NCBI GenBank assembly: GCA_018267675.1
Contig: JAFDYA010000135.1
Location: forward strand, 1-36,912
Length of the DNA stretch: 36,912 nucleotides
Origin: Bacteroidota bacterium
GTDB lineage: Bacteria > Bacteroidota > Bacteroidia > Chitinophagales > Chitinophagaceae
Direction of reading: 5' to 3'
Shown here: positions 35,467 through 36,912 of the stretch, piece by piece
Layout: each line of letters opens with the position of its first letter
Numbering within the stretch: position 1 is the stretch's first letter
Position numbers and translations under genes: made by a program
The notes under the pieces: model-generated
Told to the model about the DNA's origin: nothing
The model's input: only the letters and a program-made list of their open reading frames with translations
Databases searched by the model: none

Positions 35467-36702
35467 ATGTTTCAGAAGATAGAACTACCCGGATTTGATA
35501 CATTGTGCATTCATGCTGGGCATACTCCGGAGCAACATCGCGCACACCTCACGCCCATCTACGCCAGTAGTACCTATACATTTGACTCTGCCGAACAAGG
35601 GGTAGCCGTTTTCCAAGGCCAGGAAGAAGGGTTTATTTACGGACGCTTCGGAAATCCTACCATCCGAGAGGCTGAAGCGAAAATTGCCGTATTGGAAGCG
35701 TTCGGACTACATGATGATGATGGGTCAGAATTGAAATTGACAGCATTACTCCATGCATCCGGCATGGCTGCAATTACGACAATGTTGCTCGCCAATTTAA
35801 AACAAGGCGACAAAATTATTAGCCATCAAAGTCTCTATGGCGGCACACAGGAGCTTTTAGATAAAATTCTTCCCGGCCTGGGAATTGAAAATTGCATCCT
35901 TGATTTTCATGACTTGGCAGCGGTAAATACTTTTCTAAATACCAATGCCGGAGTAAAACTGATGTACCTAGAAACGCCGGCCAACCCAACGCTACAATGC
36001 ATAGATATAGCGGCATTGTGCCAATTGGCTAAGGCGCATCAACTGATCATTTGTGCCGACAACACCTTTGCAACTCCTTTTCTTCAGCAACCTTTTAAAT
36101 ATGGTGTGGACTATGTGATGCACAGTACTACAAAATTTTTGAATGGCCATGGCACTGCTGTTGGTGGCGTTTTAGTAGGCCGAGACACCGCTCACTTTCG
36201 TGGCTCCGTCACCAAAACCCATCGCTTGCTTGGGGGAAATAGCAATGCATTTGAAGCCTTTCTGCTCGTGAATGGCTTGCGTACCCTCGGCTTGCGCATG
36301 GAGCGTCATTGTCACAACGCACAGGCAATAGCTCAATTTTTGAAGCAACATCCGTTGATTGCACAGGTGAATTATACCGGACTGCCCTCCCATCCGGATT
36401 TTGAATTGGCCGCAAGGCAAATGAAAATGCCTGCTCCGGTATTGAGTTTTGAATTGAAAGGTGGTTTTGAAGCGGGTAAACAATTTATGAACGCACTAAA
36501 ACTGTGTACCAATGCCGTTTCTCTAGGCACTTGTGATACGATTTTATGTCATCCGGCAAGCACAACACATGTAGGTGTGCCGCCCGCAGCACGGCAGGCC
36601 TCTGGTATCACCGACGGATTGATTCGGATGAGTGTAGGCCTTGAAAACAAAGAAGACCTCATTCGGGATTTAGAAAATGCATTGGCAGAGCTTGCACCAT
36701 AA
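35467..36702 (+). CDS. Cys/Met-metabolism PLP-dependent enzyme (methionine gamma-lyase/cystathionine gamma-synthase-like)
   Basis: A 411-residue fold-type I PLP enzyme of the trans-sulfuration family. Blocks: T-P-I-Y-A-S-S-T-Y-T-F, Y-G-R-F-G-N-P-T with the cofactor-phosphate Tyr and Arg, A-S-G-M-A-A-I, the ring-stacking Tyr in Q-S-L-Y-G-G-T, E-T-P-A-N-P-T, A-D-N-T-F-A-T-P, and the PLP-lysine H-S-T-T-K-F-L-N-G-H-G (Lys223). The family includes methionine gamma-lyase, cystathionine gamma-synthase/lyase and O-acetylhomoserine sulfhydrylase, and the exact reaction is not decidable here. An insert of about 6 acidic residues (H-D-D-D-G-S-E) after the first domain is unusual but short. The thiolase gene starts 20 bp downstream with its own promoter. 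Confidence 0.88.
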   Translation: MFQKIELPGFDTLCIHAGHTPEQHRAHLTPIYASSTYTFDSAEQGVAVFQGQEEGFIYGRFGNPTIREAEAKIAVLEAFGLHDDDGSELKLTALLHASGMAAITTMLLANLKQGDKIISHQSLYGGTQELLDKILPGLGIENCILDFHDLAAVNTFLNTNAGVKLMYLETPANPTLQCIDIAALCQLAKAHQLIICADNTFATPFLQQPFKYGVDYVMHSTTKFLNGHGTAVGGVLVGRDTAHFRGSVTKTHRLLGGNSNAFEAFLLVNGLRTLGLRMERHCHNAQAIAQFLKQHPLIAQVNYTGLPSHPDFELAARQMKMPAPVLSFELKGGFEAGKQFMNALKLCTNAVSLGTCDTILCHPASTTHVGVPPAARQASGITDGLIRMSVGLENKEDLIRDLENALAELAP

Positions 36703-36718
36703 GAAAAAAGTATTTTTG
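36692..36718 (+). promoter_or_regulatory. Promoter of the thiolase gene
   Basis: TTG (36692-36694) and TATTTTTG (36711-36718) are separated by 16 nt. The -7 box is followed by CCCC and then ATG, so the message should be leaderless. The -33 box lies in the last codons of the previous gene. Confidence 0.65.
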
Positions 36719-36722
36719 CCCC

Positions 36723-36912
36723 ATGCACACAGCTTATATCATTGATGCCGTCCGTACACCTATTGGTAAATATGGCGGCGCTTTAGCAGCCGTTCGCCCG
36801 GACGATTTATTGGCCCTGGTCATCAAAGCCTTGGTGGCTCGCCATCCAAGCATTGACCTCAATGCGATTGAAGATGTGATTGCCGGAGCCGCCAATCAAG
36901 CCGGTGAAGACA
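36723..36912 (+). CDS. 3-oxoadipyl-CoA thiolase-like acetyl-CoA acyltransferase, N-terminal fragment
   Basis: The gene runs off the right edge; 63 residues are visible from ATG 36723. They start A-Y-I-I-D-A-V-R-T-P-I-G-K-Y-G-G, the thiolase N-terminal block, and continue V-R-P-D-D-L-L-A-L-V-I-K-A-L and I-A-G-A-A-N-Q-A-G-E-D. The R-P-D-D-L and N-Q-A-G-E-D pair is typical of PcaF/PaaJ-type thiolases, which split 3-oxoadipyl-CoA into succinyl-CoA and acetyl-CoA in aromatic breakdown. The active-site Cys lies beyond the window, so a general acetyl-CoA acetyltransferase is still possible. Confidence 0.8.
   Translation, partial: MHTAYIIDAVRTPIGKYGGALAAVRPDDLLALVIKALVARHPSIDLNAIEDVIAGAANQAGED

Overview
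The window (36.9 kb, moderate G+C) comes from a member of the Bacteroidota, probably a Chitinophagales-like lineage. The phylum call rests on several signals. There are type IX secretion (T9SS) sorting domains of both type A and type B, a TonB-dependent receptor with an N-terminal carboxypeptidase-regulatory-like domain, and a fused E1 alpha/beta 2-oxo acid dehydrogenase. Promoter-like sites of the form TTG - 16 to 18 nt - TAnnTTTG also occur, which is the Bacteroidetes primary sigma pattern. The genus-level placement is inference.

Layout. 1-261 is the C-terminal tail of a T9SS cargo protein, followed by a strong terminator and an intergenic repeat (copy A). Next come rlmD (minus), a PKD-repeat T9SS type B surface protein (plus), the fused E1 dehydrogenase (minus), an arginase-family enzyme (plus) and tRNA-Ser(UGA) with its promoter and terminator. 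A response regulator/histidine kinase pair (minus) faces a 1170-residue parallel beta-helix T9SS protein (plus). 15.3-18.4 kb holds a small conserved-looking protein, a lipoprotein carrying a gliding-motility C-terminal-type domain, leucine dehydrogenase and a secreted carboxypeptidase-regulatory-like protein. A long plus-strand run follows (18.5-31.0 kb): pyrD, a TerC-type membrane protein, a TPR lipoprotein, an unlisted 54-residue membrane protein, rpe, a TonB-dependent receptor, a cation diffusion facilitator, a secreted unknown, glyA and a 747-residue secreted unknown with a His/Cys motif pair. The right end holds ccmE-ccmF-alpha/beta hydrolase (minus), a Cys/Met-metabolism PLP enzyme (plus) and the start of a 3-oxoadipyl-CoA thiolase-like gene (plus).

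How the genes work together. Leucine dehydrogenase and the E1 fusion could act in sequence in branched-chain amino acid breakdown, although they are not adjacent. CcmE and CcmF belong to cytochrome c maturation; this CcmE has a CXXXY motif in place of the usual HXXXY. PyrD, Rpe, GlyA and RlmD are housekeeping genes. The T9SS proteins, TonB receptor, lipoproteins and secreted unknowns make up the envelope.

The most unusual DNA-level structure is a family of intergenic stem-loop repeats (copies A, B, C and a partial D). They fill the gaps at 262-549, 28294-28723 and 30968-31470. Their flanking motifs are conserved, while the stem sequences differ but remain paired. Several promoters lie only 4-13 nt from the start codon, which suggests leaderless or near-leaderless mRNAs.
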